The position numbers and the translations under genes are program-made. This document shows positions 18,830 to 28,307 of a stretch of 64,000 nucleotides of DNA, one piece after another; positions within the stretch are counted from its first letter, which is position 1, and each line of letters starts with the position of its first letter. The notes under the pieces were generated by a model that saw only the letters and a program-made list of their open reading frames with translations, had not been told where the DNA came from and searched no databases. This DNA is from Brevibacterium sp. CCUG 69071 (lineage in GTDB: Bacteria; Actinomycetota; Actinomycetes; Actinomycetales; Brevibacteriaceae): positions 372,001-436,000 of the forward strand of contig NZ_PGFV01000004.1 of assembly GCF_021023135.1 (NCBI RefSeq), given 5' to 3'.

Positions 18830-19570
18830 TCAGGCGTCGTCGGAGACGACCATGTATTCGAGCACCGGACGGCCGGCGGCGCCGTAGCGCGGACGACGGT
18901 CGAGAATCCCGGCGTCGGCCATGGCCTCGAGGTAGCGGCGAGCGGTGACGCGGGAGACACCGAGACCTTCGGCCACCTCGGCGGCGGATTGGCCGGGGTT
19001 GCCGCCGAGGATCGAGCGGACCTCGTCCTGCACGGCATCGGGGACGCCTTTGGGGGTCGCGGTCACGGTGTGCGTGCGCAGGGCGGCGATCGCGGTGTCG
19101 ACTTCGTTCTGCGTGACCTCGCCCTCTCCGCCGTCGGCACCGGCGCCGAGGCTGTCGCGGAAGGACGAGTACGCTTCGAGCTTCGATTTGAAGACGGGGA
19201 AGGTGAAGGGCTTGATGATGTACTGGGCGACCCCGTAGGACAGAGCCTGCTGGACGATCTGCATGTCGCGGGCGGCGGTGACGGCGATGATGTCGACGTC
19301 GACGCGCTGGCCGCGGATGGCTCGGCAGACCTGGATGCCGTGACCGTCGGGCAGGTTCATATCGAGGAGGACGAGGTGGATGCCGTCGGGGTCGAGTCCG
19401 TAGATCTTGCCGGTCAGCGCGGCCATCGCCTGGGTGGCGTTCTTGGCCACTCCGGCGATGTGGTATCCGTCGATGCGTTCGATGTACTTCGAGTGAGCAC
19501 GGGCGGCAACGGCCTCGTCCTCGACGACGAGCACACCGATGCTCGATTCGGGCGTCCGGGTTTCTGACAT
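18830..19570 (-). CDS. CitB/DcuR-family response regulator
   Basis: 246 residues. The receiver domain has the acidic pair in VVEDEA, the phospho-acceptor Asp in LVLLDMNLPDGHG and the lysine in IIKPFTF. The C-terminal winged helix (QSAAEVAEGLGVSRVTARRYLEAM) is the DcuR/DpiA type. Its natural partner is the CitA/DcuS-type kinase at 21159-23231, which is separated from it by a thiolase gene on the same strand. The ATG is six bases after TAGACT (19577-19582), so it has its own leaderless promoter and is not simply read through from the kinase. Confidence 0.93.
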   Translation of the reverse strand: MSETRTPESSIGVLVVEDEAVAARAHSKYIERIDGYHIAGVAKNATQAMAALTGKIYGLDPDGIHLVLLDMNLPDGHGIQVCRAIRGQRVDVDIIAVTAARDMQIVQQALSYGVAQYIIKPFTFPVFKSKLEAYSSFRDSLGAGADGGEGEVTQNEVDTAIAALRTHTVTATPKGVPDAVQDEVRSILGGNPGQSAAEVAEGLGVSRVTARRYLEAMADAGILDRRPRYGAAGRPVLEYMVVSDDA

Positions 19571-19773
19571 GCCGCCAGTCTAGCTTTGATGCATTCAGGC
19601 AACCCTTAGCTCGTGTTCCAGCTCGGTTACATCACTGACACACGCCGGGAACAGGATCGGCCGAGCCCCGGGAGCCGGGCTCCGGACCCGGGTCCCGGGC
19701 ACGGTGTCGGCTTGGGCCCAGGGCGCGAGAGCCGGACCACGGCCGCGGTGTCTGCTGGGGCCGACCGGGCCGG

Positions 19774-19825
19774 GAGGCGTCCCCGCGGGGACGTCGACTC
19801 GAAGGCATCCCCGCGGGGACGCCTC
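19774..19825. terminator. GC-rich nested palindromes downstream of the thiolase gene
   Basis: Two arms of 22 bases (19774-19795 and 19804-19825), each containing the self-complementary CGTCCCCGCGGGGACG or a close copy, are also inverted repeats of each other around an 8-base loop. They lie 6 bases past the thiolase stop and can fold as one long or two short hairpins, so a terminator is the simplest reading. More GC-palindromic sequence (CCCGGG repeats) continues at 19664-19700. Confidence 0.55.
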
Positions 19826-19830
19826 GTGGC

Positions 19831-21048
19831 TCAGGCGCGTTCGAAGATCGCGGCGATGCCCTGACCGCCGCCGATGCACATGGTCTCGAGACCGTACCGG
19901 GCACCTCGGCGATCCATCTCACGCAGCATCGTCGCCAGGATCCGTCCGCCGGTGGCACCGACCGGGTGACCCAGCGAGATTCCGGAGCCGTTGACGTTGA
20001 GGCGGGCGAAGTCGTCCTTGCCCAGTCCCCATTCACGGGTGACGGCCAGGGCCTGGGCGCCGAAGGCCTCATTGAGTTCGATGAGATCGATGTCGGACAG
20101 GTTCAGCCCAGCCTTCTCGAGTGCCTTCGCGGTCGCCGGCACAGGCCCGATGCCCATGGTCTCGGGCGGAACCCCGGCCACTGCCCAACTGACGAGCCGG
20201 CCGAGTGGCTTGAGCCCCTGAGCTTCGGCGGCGGCGCGGGTGGTGACCAATGCCGCTGCGGCGCCGTCGTTCTGACCGGAGGCGTTGCCGGCGGTGACGG
20301 TGGCCTCAGGGTCGTTCTTGCCGAGGATGGGCCGCAGCTTCGCGAGCTTCTCGAGGTTCGTGTCGGGGCGGATGTGCTCGTCCGTGTCGATCTGGTGCTC
20401 GGCGACCTTGCGGCTCGCGGGGATCGTGATCGGCACGATCTCCTCGGCGAAGCGTCCCTCTGCGGCGGCCGCGGCGGCGCGCTGGTGGGAGTTGAAGGCG
20501 AGTTCGTCCTGCTCCTCGCGAGCGATCGAGTATTCGCGGCGGAGGTTCTCAGCGGTTTCGAGCATGCCGCCCTCGACGGGGTGGAACTTCCCGCCCGGGG
20601 TGGTCCGCCCGCGGCCGAGGGAGTCGGTGAACTCGGCGTTGCCGCCGCGCACGCCCCAGCGGATGGCGTCGTTGTAGAAGGGGGCGTGGGACATCGATTC
20701 GACTCCGCCGGCGATGACGAAGTCGCCGTTTCCGGAACCGACGATGAGGGCCGCGTCGACGATCGCCTGCAACCCGGAGCCGCAGCGCCGGTCGACCTGC
20801 TTGCCGGGAACGGTCACGGGCAGTCCCGCATCGAGTGCGGTGACGCGGCCGATGCAGGGAGCCTCGGAGGTGGCGTAGCTCTGACCGAGGATGACATCGG
20901 CGACCAGCTCGGGATCGAGTCCGGTCCGCGCGAGGAGCTCACGGACGACGGCGGCGGAGAGCTCCTGCGCGTGAATGTCACGGAACTGACCTCCGAACGC
21001 CCCAATCGGGGTCCGCAGCGGTTCGCAAACGACGATGTCCTGATCCAT
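19831..21048 (-). CDS. Acetyl-CoA C-acyltransferase (thiolase)
   Basis: 405 residues of the degradative thiolase family (FadA/PcaF/AtoB). The nucleophilic cysteine is in EAPCIGRVTAL near residue 89. The second half holds GNASGQNDGAAA, NEAFGAQALAVTREWG, the histidine in GSGISLGHPVGATGGR, and the C-terminal catalytic cysteine in METMCIGGGQGIA. It cleaves 3-ketoacyl-CoA or condenses two acetyl-CoA. TGGAGGAACA precedes the ATG, giving a strong ribosome site. Unusually it sits between the kinase and regulator of a two-component pair, all on one strand. Confidence 0.95.
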   Translation of the reverse strand: MDQDIVVCEPLRTPIGAFGGQFRDIHAQELSAAVVRELLARTGLDPELVADVILGQSYATSEAPCIGRVTALDAGLPVTVPGKQVDRRCGSGLQAIVDAALIVGSGNGDFVIAGGVESMSHAPFYNDAIRWGVRGGNAEFTDSLGRGRTTPGGKFHPVEGGMLETAENLRREYSIAREEQDELAFNSHQRAAAAAAEGRFAEEIVPITIPASRKVAEHQIDTDEHIRPDTNLEKLAKLRPILGKNDPEATVTAGNASGQNDGAAAALVTTRAAAEAQGLKPLGRLVSWAVAGVPPETMGIGPVPATAKALEKAGLNLSDIDLIELNEAFGAQALAVTREWGLGKDDFARLNVNGSGISLGHPVGATGGRILATMLREMDRRGARYGLETMCIGGGQGIAAIFERA

Positions 21049-21158
21049 TGTTCCTCCACTCGGTGACGTCCGGCTGGCGTCGGGCCTGTCAGTGGCAGTC
21101 TAGATCGCGGAGGCGTGGGCCCGGGGAATCGTTCCATTGATTGGGAACGATGGTCGGC

Positions 21159-23231
21159 TCAGTCCCGATCGTCTCTGACGATGTCGACCGGACCGGTGGG
21201 CGGGTTGCCGACCTGGCGGTGCGGCTCGGGCCTGTGTCCGGAGGTGCCGCCGCGCACGACAGAGGATCCGCGGGCCTCCTGGCCGCGCGCGGCCGATGCC
21301 CCGTGACCGCCGGGCTCGGCCGGAATAGCTCGCGGGTCGACGTGATCGGGATCGGGCAGCCACACGGTGAGCACCGCTCCCTTGAATTCGTCGCACTCCT
21401 CACCCCGGCCCTGCACATCGACGGCCCCGCCGAGGCGGCGGATCGCCTGCACGACCAGGGAGAGTCCGACTCCGCGGGTGCCGGTCTCCTGTCGGCCGAG
21501 TCCCTGATCGATCTCGACGCCGTCGTGCTTGGTCGACCAGCCACGTTCGAAGATCGCGTCGAGATACTCTTCGTCGATGCCGGGACCGTCGTCGCTGACC
21601 TCGATCGTGAACCCTCCGGCACCGCCGGCACCGCTGATGTGGACATGCACCCGCTTGTCATCGGAGAGCACGTCATGCCTGCTCAGCGCGTCGAAGGCGT
21701 TGTCGATGAGGTTGCCGAGGATCGTGGCGAGATCACGATCATCCCCGCCGAGGCGGCCCGTCAGTCCCGCGGTGTCGACCGTCATGTCGATGCCCACCTC
21801 GGCGGCCTGGGCGATCTTCGACAGGAGCAGGGCCGAGAGCACGGGATGGTCGAAGGTCATCGAACCGTCGCCGTTGACACGGCCCAGGTCGTCGAGGTCT
21901 TTGGCCGCGAAGTCGATCGCCTCGTCGACGTGGCCGGTCTCGAGCAGGGACACGACCATGTGCAGGCGGTTGGCGTATTCGTGGGTCTGGGCGCGCAGGG
22001 AGTCGGAGAAGGAACGCACGGAGACGAGTTCGCCGGAGAGTTCGGCGAGTTCGGTGTGGTCGCGCATCGTCACGACCCAGGTGTTGCTGGCCTCGTCGGT
22101 GGGCTGCTGGTTGACGACGAGGACGCGCGCATCGGTGTAGTGGATCTCGTCGCGGGCCCAACGGCCCGAGGACAGCAGGTCGAGCAGCGCATCGGGCAGA
22201 TCGAGTCGACTCAGTGCGATGCCGCCGACCGGCGAGGTGGCGCGGACGGGATCATCGGAATCCTCGGTGAGGTCGGTGTTCGGATCCTCCACCGCAGTGG
22301 GCAGCCCGAGGAGTTCGCGCGCCTCGGCGTTGATGAGCACGATCCCGATCGTCCGGTCCACGAGCAGCAGACCCTCGGAGACCGCCTTGAGCACGGAGGA
22401 GTAGAACTCGAGCATGCTGCGCAGCTCGGTCGCCCCGTAGTCGCCGGTCACCCGCCGCAGGCCGCGGGAGGTCACCCAGGACGAGCCGATGCCGAGGACC
22501 AGGGTGGCGATGGCGATGCCGATGAGCCACTTGCTCTGCGGCATGAAGCCCTCGCGGACCGTGTCGGCGGAGTTGCCGATCACGACCGCGCCGACGACGG
22601 AGTCGGGTTCGACGTCATCGGCGCCGAGGTGCTCGGCGAAGACCGGGGTGACGACGTACATCGTTCCGCCCTCGGGTCCGCCGTCCTCGAGGAAGCGCAC
22701 GACCGTGTGCCCCTCTTTCACTCGGGAGCCGTCGATGCGACCGGCGAGCTGATCGATCGAGTCCTCGGGGATGCGACCGGCGTTCGCGGACACGATCTTC
22801 TCTTCGTTGCGCTGCTGCCGATCGGGTGAGCCCAAGGTGGGCGGGGTGAGCAGATAGTCGATGGGCACGACCGCGGCGATGTCGAAGTCGTATTGGTCGA
22901 TGGCGTTGTCGAGCATCGTCTCGACATCGTCCTGCGATTCCGCGTCGATGAAGTTGTCGCGGCCCGGCTCCCCCGAGCCGACGAGGCTGAGCGAGAGCGA
23001 CATGTTGTCGGCGGCCGAGCGCAGCAGGTCCTGCTCGCGCTTCGTGTTCAGCTGGGAGAGTTGGATGTAGAGGAGGCTGGTGGTGAGCACCATGATGCCC
23101 ACGAGCATGAGCGAGTTCGCGAACATGATCCGCCCGGCTACGCCGAAGCGCACCCGCCTGCTCAGACGTGCCACCGGACCCGTCGGCGGTCCTGGCCTGA
23201 CGGCACGCTGTTCCTTAGGCATGGAATCCAT
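21159..23231 (-). CDS. CitA/DcuS-type sensor histidine kinase
   Basis: 690 residues from the ATG at 23231 (a second ATG three codons on is possible); the longer open frame upstream runs through the next gene and is not real. Transmembrane helix 1 is at about 36-58, an extracytoplasmic sensor domain of PDC/sCache type spans roughly 60-230, helix 2 is near WLIGIAIATLVLGIGSSW, then come a PAS domain, the dimerisation segment with TAQTHEYANRLH-type sequence (here LRAQTHEYANRLHMVVSLL, phospho-His near it) and an HATPase domain (NLIDNAFDAL; DDGPGI; GTRGVGLSLV). This family reads extracellular carboxylates such as citrate, malate or succinate; the ligand here is unknown. Confidence 0.92.
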   Translation of the reverse strand: MDSMPKEQRAVRPGPPTGPVARLSRRVRFGVAGRIMFANSLMLVGIMVLTTSLLYIQLSQLNTKREQDLLRSAADNMSLSLSLVGSGEPGRDNFIDAESQDDVETMLDNAIDQYDFDIAAVVPIDYLLTPPTLGSPDRQQRNEEKIVSANAGRIPEDSIDQLAGRIDGSRVKEGHTVVRFLEDGGPEGGTMYVVTPVFAEHLGADDVEPDSVVGAVVIGNSADTVREGFMPQSKWLIGIAIATLVLGIGSSWVTSRGLRRVTGDYGATELRSMLEFYSSVLKAVSEGLLLVDRTIGIVLINAEARELLGLPTAVEDPNTDLTEDSDDPVRATSPVGGIALSRLDLPDALLDLLSSGRWARDEIHYTDARVLVVNQQPTDEASNTWVVTMRDHTELAELSGELVSVRSFSDSLRAQTHEYANRLHMVVSLLETGHVDEAIDFAAKDLDDLGRVNGDGSMTFDHPVLSALLLSKIAQAAEVGIDMTVDTAGLTGRLGGDDRDLATILGNLIDNAFDALSRHDVLSDDKRVHVHISGAGGAGGFTIEVSDDGPGIDEEYLDAIFERGWSTKHDGVEIDQGLGRQETGTRGVGLSLVVQAIRRLGGAVDVQGRGEECDEFKGAVLTVWLPDPDHVDPRAIPAEPGGHGASAARGQEARGSSVVRGGTSGHRPEPHRQVGNPPTGPVDIVRDDRD

Positions 23232-23290
23232 TGTGCCACCCGCGCCGAGGCGGTCAGCCGTTCCCGTTCCCACCGGGAACGGCCGTGGCC

Positions 23291-25084
23291 TCAGAGCGCG
23301 AGGCTGATCGGCCCGGCCGGGACCGCCGAGCACACGAGCACCTCGTCGTCGGCGATCCGGGCGGCCGGTTCGATCGGGTAGAGGACGGAGCCGGCCGCCA
23401 AGGATACGGCGCAGGTTCCGCAGGAGCCGCCTCGGCAGGAGCTCTCGGCACGGAATCCGCGCGCCTCGAGGGCGTCGAGGAGGGTGCCCTGCTTCGGTTC
23501 CCAGAGGAAGCTCGCGCCCGAGTGCTCGAGGGTGACCTCGGCGGGGGCGCATTTGGAGATGGCCTCGCTCATGCCCGTGTTCGGGGAGGCGAAGGTCTCC
23601 TGGTGCACGGTCGGGACTCCGGCGTCCTCGGCAGCGGCGATGACGGCGCGGGTGAATTCGGTGGGACCGCAGACCATGACGTTGTCGCAGCCGGCGAGCC
23701 AGTCGACGAGTTCGCCGTGATTCGGTCGCCCCTGCACCGCAGTGTCGCGGTGGTGGGTTGTGACGTCGATGCCGGAGTCGCGGGCGCGGTCCTGCAGCCG
23801 GTTCCACAGGCAGGCGGTGCGGTGGTCGCGGTCGAGGTGGAAGAGCTTGATCCTCTCGGTGTCCGCCGACCGGTTCCCGCGCAGCAGCCCGAGGCTGGGG
23901 GTGATGCCGATACCGGCGGTGACCAGGGCTGTCGTCCCTCCGAAGACGCGATCGGCGGTCATGGTTCCGTGCGGGCCGGAGGTGAGGATGCGCTGGCCGG
24001 CTTCGAGTGAGGCGACCGCCCGCGAGCCCTTGCCCTGGGTGCGCACGGCGATCGAGACGATGTCGTCGGCGACATCGGTGATCGTGTAGGTGCGCCAGAA
24101 GGGTTCGCCGAGTTCGAGGTGGACGCGCAGATTCGTGCCGGGTTCGTCGAATGCGCGGATCCAACCGAGGTCGTCGCGCAGGGAGACCTCGACGATGTCG
24201 TTGCAGATCTGGCGTCGGCCGATCACGGTCATGAACCTCGGGGTCCGCGCAGTCTTGACCAGTTCGCGCGGGGCTTCGCCGTCGACCTCGAGCGTGTCAC
24301 CGGTCGTGATCTGCCCGGATTCGAGGATCTCACCGTAGATGCCGCAGTGCATGTGTCCGCAGGCGGCGACGAGGACGCGGGGCACGTTGACATCGACCTC
24401 ATGGGTGACGGGATTGACCGTCGTGGCCGGGCAGCGTTCGATCGAAGCGCGGATCGCCAGTCGGACCCCGCCGAGGCGGACGACCTTTCCGATGAGCCCG
24501 AACTCCTCGAACGGGCCGAGGCCTTCGAGGAGGACGTTGCCGCGGAAGCGCAGCGGATCGAGGCTCGGCTGGTTGCCTCCTTCGGCACCCGGTTCCACAG
24601 CGTCGATTCCGAGTGCGGCCCGGCCTTCGGCGGTCTGCGCGATCGCCTCGACGGTGGCCGGGTTGATGATCGAGATCCCCGAGCGCTGCGAGTCGAACAT
24701 GCCCTGGTTCGCCACCGCGAGCGCCCGCGGGAAGTCACCCTGTGGGGGTATCCGTTCGGCCAGGAACTCCGCCGAGGCGGCCCTGCCCTCCGGATCGTCT
24801 GTGCTGAACGTCGTCGACCCGCCGTTCGGCGCGGTCAATGTCACGGTGGCGACCGCCTCGGCGAGCTCGCATCCGACCTTCCATCTCTGCAGCTCGGTGT
24901 CGTTCTTGAGCACGGTGAACGCGGAGTATCGGTGCCAGCTGTCGTCCGGGACCTCGAGGCTGCCGTTGGTGAAGGCGGCGACGCGGTCGCCGAGGATTCC
25001 GCGGTCCCGCAGCACGGTCGCCTCGGCGATCTCCTCGGCGGGGAACCCCTTGACGGGGAAACGGAACAGTCGGGCAACGCGCAT
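23291..25084 (-). CDS. MOSC domain fused to ferredoxin reductase-type oxidoreductase with [2Fe-2S] domain
   Basis: 597 residues. An N-terminal MOSC beta-barrel (about 1-270, with MRVARLFRFPVKGFPAEE and the candidate Moco-sulphur-carrier cysteine region RCPATTVNP) is followed by an FAD-binding domain (about 285-390), an NAD(P)-binding domain (TALVTAGIGITPSLGLLRG) and a plant-type [2Fe-2S] domain with SSCRGGSCGTCAV plus a distal Cys in VLVCSAVP. This plan matches YiiM/CyrB-like and hybrid Moco-linked reductases that pass electrons to N-hydroxylated or other substrates. TACAAT lies six bases before the ATG and no Shine-Dalgarno is present, indicating a leaderless mRNA. It is divergent from csoR. 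Confidence 0.9.
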   Translation of the reverse strand: MRVARLFRFPVKGFPAEEIAEATVLRDRGILGDRVAAFTNGSLEVPDDSWHRYSAFTVLKNDTELQRWKVGCELAEAVATVTLTAPNGGSTTFSTDDPEGRAASAEFLAERIPPQGDFPRALAVANQGMFDSQRSGISIINPATVEAIAQTAEGRAALGIDAVEPGAEGGNQPSLDPLRFRGNVLLEGLGPFEEFGLIGKVVRLGGVRLAIRASIERCPATTVNPVTHEVDVNVPRVLVAACGHMHCGIYGEILESGQITTGDTLEVDGEAPRELVKTARTPRFMTVIGRRQICNDIVEVSLRDDLGWIRAFDEPGTNLRVHLELGEPFWRTYTITDVADDIVSIAVRTQGKGSRAVASLEAGQRILTSGPHGTMTADRVFGGTTALVTAGIGITPSLGLLRGNRSADTERIKLFHLDRDHRTACLWNRLQDRARDSGIDVTTHHRDTAVQGRPNHGELVDWLAGCDNVMVCGPTEFTRAVIAAAEDAGVPTVHQETFASPNTGMSEAISKCAPAEVTLEHSGASFLWEPKQGTLLDALEARGFRAESSCRGGSCGTCAVSLAAGSVLYPIEPAARIADDEVLVCSAVPAGPISLAL

Positions 25085-25168
25085 AGTCCGATTGTAGGAG
25101 CGCAGCGCGCCCGGGGACCGATGATGAGACCAACCGCACACCTCTCCCGGTTCGCCGAGGCATTGCCC

Positions 25169-25187
25169 TATACCCCTTAGGGGTATA
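25169..25187 (+). promoter_or_regulatory. CsoR operator overlapping the csoR -10 region
   Basis: TATACCCCTTAGGGGTATA is a perfect palindrome around a central T and matches the GTATACCCC-type copper operator bound by CsoR. TACAGT at 25186-25191 begins inside it and ends six bases before the csoR ATG, so it can act as the -10 of a leaderless transcript and be blocked by bound repressor. Confidence 0.85.
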
Positions 25188-25197
25188 CAGTATCTGC

Positions 25198-25491
25198 ATG
25201 ACTGAGCATCATGGATATACCCCGCAGAAGGACGCTCTTGCCCGGAGGATGAAGCGGATCGAAGGACAGGTCCGCGGAATCGGGAAGATGATCGATGACG
25301 ACAAGTACTGCATCGACATCCTCACCCAGGTCTCCGCCGCAACAGCCGCGCTGCACGCGGTCTCCATCAGCCTCCTCGAGGAGCACATCGCTCACTGCGT
25401 GGTCGACGCCGCCTCATCCGGCGACGACGAAGCCGCGCGGAAGAAGATCGAGGAGGCGTCAGCCGCAATCGCTCGGCTCATCAAGAGCTGA
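25198..25491 (+). CDS. csoR: Copper-sensing transcriptional repressor CsoR
   Basis: 97 residues, all-helical CsoR/RcnR family. The Cu(I) ligands are Cys38, His63 and Cys67, with the same 25- and 4-residue spacing as the well-studied mycobacterial CsoR. Basic residues [12 protein letters not shown] near the N-terminus form the DNA-contact surface. The protein represses its own operon until Cu(I) binds. It is the first gene of csoR-copZ-copA, and a matching operator covers its promoter. Confidence 0.96.
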   Translation: MTEHHGYTPQKDALARRMKRIEGQVRGIGKMIDDDKYCIDILTQVSAATAALHAVSISLLEEHIAHCVVDAASSGDDEAARKKIEEASAAIARLIKS

Positions 25492-25538
25492 GCACGGCAC
25501 AACGCCGGCGCGACACCCCACTGAATGGAGCAGACACA

Positions 25539-25766
25539 ATGACTTCCACCACGATCACCGTCACGGGCATGACCTGCGGACACTGCGAGGCAGCCGTGAA
25601 GGAGGAGCTCGGCGGACTGCCGGGAGTCTCCGACGTCGCCGTCGAACTCAACCCCGGCGGAGACTCGCCCGTGACGATCACCTCGGCGGACGAACTCGAT
25701 GGCGCGGCGATCCGCGCCGCGGTCGACGAGGCCGGCTACGAAGTGTCATCACACGAGGTGAAGTGA
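25539..25766 (+). CDS. copZ: Copper chaperone CopZ
   Basis: 75 residues, a single heavy-metal-associated domain with the metal-binding motif MTCGHC (Cys13, Cys16). It carries Cu(I) in the cytoplasm to the P-type ATPase encoded next. The stop overlaps the copA ATG by one base (TGATG), so the chaperone and pump are translationally coupled. It sits 47 bases after csoR in the same operon. Confidence 0.95.
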   Translation: MTSTTITVTGMTCGHCEAAVKEELGGLPGVSDVAVELNPGGDSPVTITSADELDGAAIRAAVDEAGYEVSSHEVK

Positions 25767-28114
25767 TGTCCCGCGAGGTAGATCTCGACATCACGGGAAT
25801 GACCTGCGCGTCCTGCTCGGCCCGGATCGAGAAGAAGCTGACCCGGCTCGATGGGGTCAGCGCGGAGGTCAACCTCCCGCTCGAGACCGCGCACGTGCTC
25901 GTCGAATCCGAGATCACGGACGAGGATCTCACCACCGCCGTCGAAAGAGCCGGGTACGGTGCCACGGTGAGGACCGGCTCGATCGATACCTCAGACGAAG
26001 GCCCGGAGATCGTCGACTACGACCCCCGCCATCTGCGGCCGCGATTCATCGGCTCACTCATCCTGGCGGTGCCGATCGTGGCCGTCTCGATGGTCATGGG
26101 CTGGCACTTCGCCGGGTGGCAATGGATCGTCGCGATCCTCGCCCTGCCCGTGGTCACCTGGGGCGCCTGGCCCTTCCACTCGGCGGCTCTCAAGGCCGCC
26201 CGCGGCGGGTCGACGACGATGGACACCCTGGTCAGCGTCGGCATCATCATCGCCGGCGGATACTCCTACATCACGCTCGCTCGAGCGGTGCTCGACGGCT
26301 ACGGCTGGCAGATCCCGGGCGACTATCACGTCTGGTTCGAGGCGGCCGCCGCGATCACGGTCTTCCTGCTCATCGGCAAGCTCACCGAGGACCGAGCCAA
26401 GTACCGCGCAACCGCGGCGCTCAAGGCGCTGCTCGACCTCGGCGCGAAGACCGCGACCGTGCTGACCGACCCGCAGTCGGCCCCGGACCGAGCTGCCGAT
26501 TCCGGCGCCGGCTCCTCTGCCGACTCCGCAACCCGAGCCTCCACTGGCTCCGCGGCCCACTCGTCTGCCGAACCACGTGTCGAGATCCAGGTCCCGATCG
26601 AGGATCTCGCCGTCGGCGATGTCTTCCTCGTCCGACCCGGCGAGAAGATCGCCACCGACGGCGAAGTGCTCACCGGGCATTCCGCGATCGACGAATCGAT
26701 GCTCACCGGAGAATCCGTGCCCGTCGAGATCGCGCCGGGCGATGCAGTCACCGGTGCCACGATCAACACCTCCGGGGTCCTCGAGGTCCGCGCAACTCGG
26801 GTCGGGGCCGACACGACCCTGGCTGCGATGGCCGATCTCGTCAGCCGCGCGCAGACCGGCAAACCGGCCGTGCAGCGTCTGGCCGATCGCATCTCCGGGG
26901 TGTTCGTGCCGATCGTCTTCGTCATCAGCGTCCTCACGCTGCTGACCTGGGGTTTGGCCACCGGCGATTGGGCGATGGGGCTGCATGCGGCGCTCACAGT
27001 CCTCATCATCGCCTGCCCCTGTGCGCTCGGCCTGGCCACTCCGACAGCTTTGGCTGTCTCCTCCGGCCGCGGCTCTCAGCTGGGCATCCTCGTCTCCGGG
27101 CCCGAAGCGCTCGAGTCCACACGCTCGATCGACACGGTCATCCTCGACAAGACCGGCACTCTGACCACCGGAGTGATGAGTCTGCTCGGCACCGAGCTCG
27201 GCGCCGCGGACTTCACCACTCTGGCCCGTCTGGAATCACGCAGCGAGCATCCCGTGGCCCGCGCGATCGTCGACGCCCACACATCGCTGGCCGGTCCGTC
27301 AGGGGCATCGCGGACGGGTGATGCGTCGGCAGCGACCGACCCCGGAGTCTCTGCGACCGACTCCGGAGTCTCTGCGAACGACCCCGGGATCACCGATTTC
27401 GCCGCCATCCCCGGCGGCGGACTGCAGGCCAGAATCGACGGCGCCGAGGTGCTCGCCGGTCGCCCCGATCTGCTCCGCGAACGCGGCGTGGCCGTGGACT
27501 TCTCCGCCGAGTCTGTGCCAGCGGGCGCGACGATCATCGCCGTGTCCGTCGACTCCGAGTTCCGCGGCCTGAGCTTCGTCACAGACGAAGTTCGCCCCGG
27601 GGCGACCGAGGCGATTGCCGAGCTGCACTCGCTCGGACTCCAAACCGTGCTTCTGACCGGGGACAATGCTCAAGCCGCCGAGGTGGTTGCGGGCAAGCTC
27701 GGCATCACCGAGGTCCGCGCCGATGTGCGACCCGAAGGCAAGATCTCCGTGGTCTCCGAACTCCAGGAGCAGGGCAGGGCCGTGGCGATGGTCGGCGACG
27801 GGATCAACGACGCGGCCGCCTTGGCCGGCGCCGACCTGGGCATCGCCATGGGTTCGGGCACCGATGCGGCGATGGCGGCCTCGGACATCACCATGGTCCG
27901 CTCCGACCCGCGTCAGATCCCGCAGTCGATCCGGCTCTCACGCCGCACGCTGGGGCTGATCAAGGGCAACCTGTTCTGGGCCTTCGCCTACAACACGGCG
28001 GCGATTCCGATCGCGGCCCTCGGCCTGCTCAACCCGATGGTCGCCGGAGCGGCCATGGCGCTCTCTTCGGTGTTCGTCGTGCTCAACAGCCTCCGGCTAC
28101 TCCGCTTCAAGTAG
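25766..28114 (+). CDS. copA: Copper-exporting P1B-type ATPase
   Basis: 782 residues from the ATG that overlaps the copZ stop; the longer open frame runs back through csoR and copZ out of their frames and is rejected. It has one N-terminal metal-binding domain (MTCASC, Cys14/Cys17), the transmembrane CPCALG motif, phosphorylation site DKTGTLT, HP-type motif SEHPVARAI, and the hinge [24 protein letters not shown]. It exports Cu(I) across the membrane. Two Ser/Ala/Thr-rich inserts are unusual: about residues 238-270 before the actuator domain, and in the nucleotide-binding domain, where a 21-bp tandem repeat (27338-27358, 27359-27379, partial third) encodes a DPGVSAT-like peptide. Confidence 0.95.
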   Translation: MSREVDLDITGMTCASCSARIEKKLTRLDGVSAEVNLPLETAHVLVESEITDEDLTTAVERAGYGATVRTGSIDTSDEGPEIVDYDPRHLRPRFIGSLILAVPIVAVSMVMGWHFAGWQWIVAILALPVVTWGAWPFHSAALKAARGGSTTMDTLVSVGIIIAGGYSYITLARAVLDGYGWQIPGDYHVWFEAAAAITVFLLIGKLTEDRAKYRATAALKALLDLGAKTATVLTDPQSAPDRAADSGAGSSADSATRASTGSAAHSSAEPRVEIQVPIEDLAVGDVFLVRPGEKIATDGEVLTGHSAIDESMLTGESVPVEIAPGDAVTGATINTSGVLEVRATRVGADTTLAAMADLVSRAQTGKPAVQRLADRISGVFVPIVFVISVLTLLTWGLATGDWAMGLHAALTVLIIACPCALGLATPTALAVSSGRGSQLGILVSGPEALESTRSIDTVILDKTGTLTTGVMSLLGTELGAADFTTLARLESRSEHPVARAIVDAHTSLAGPSGASRTGDASAATDPGVSATDSGVSANDPGITDFAAIPGGGLQARIDGAEVLAGRPDLLRERGVAVDFSAESVPAGATIIAVSVDSEFRGLSFVTDEVRPGATEAIAELHSLGLQTVLLTGDNAQAAEVVAGKLGITEVRADVRPEGKISVVSELQEQGRAVAMVGDGINDAAALAGADLGIAMGSGTDAAMAASDITMVRSDPRQIPQSIRLSRRTLGLIKGNLFWAFAYNTAAIPIAALGLLNPMVAGAAMALSSVFVVLNSLRLLRFK

Positions 28115-28165
28115 CCGTCGAGCAGTCACCGGCCATGCGCAGTGCAGTCGCCGGCCGCGGCGCTG

Positions 28166-28227
28166 CGATTGTTCGGCCACCTCCGAGCAGATTCGGCCCT
28201 GATTCTGCTCGGAGGCAGCCGAACAAT
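28166..28227. terminator. Long inverted repeat after copA
   Basis: GATTGTTCGGC at 28166 pairs with GCCGAACAATC ending at 28227, and inside these CCTCCGAGCAGA pairs with TCTGCTCGGAGG; only two bases in each 25-base arm do not pair, around a 12-base loop. It lies between copA and a convergent small gene, so a bidirectional terminator is likely, though there is no T-run. Confidence 0.6.
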
Positions 28228-28307
28228 CCACGTCAGGGGAAAGAGAGCGGCTGCGGAGAGGCTCGGGTCGGCCTGAGACTTGAGGCCCGAGAGCTGAGAG
28301 CTGGATC

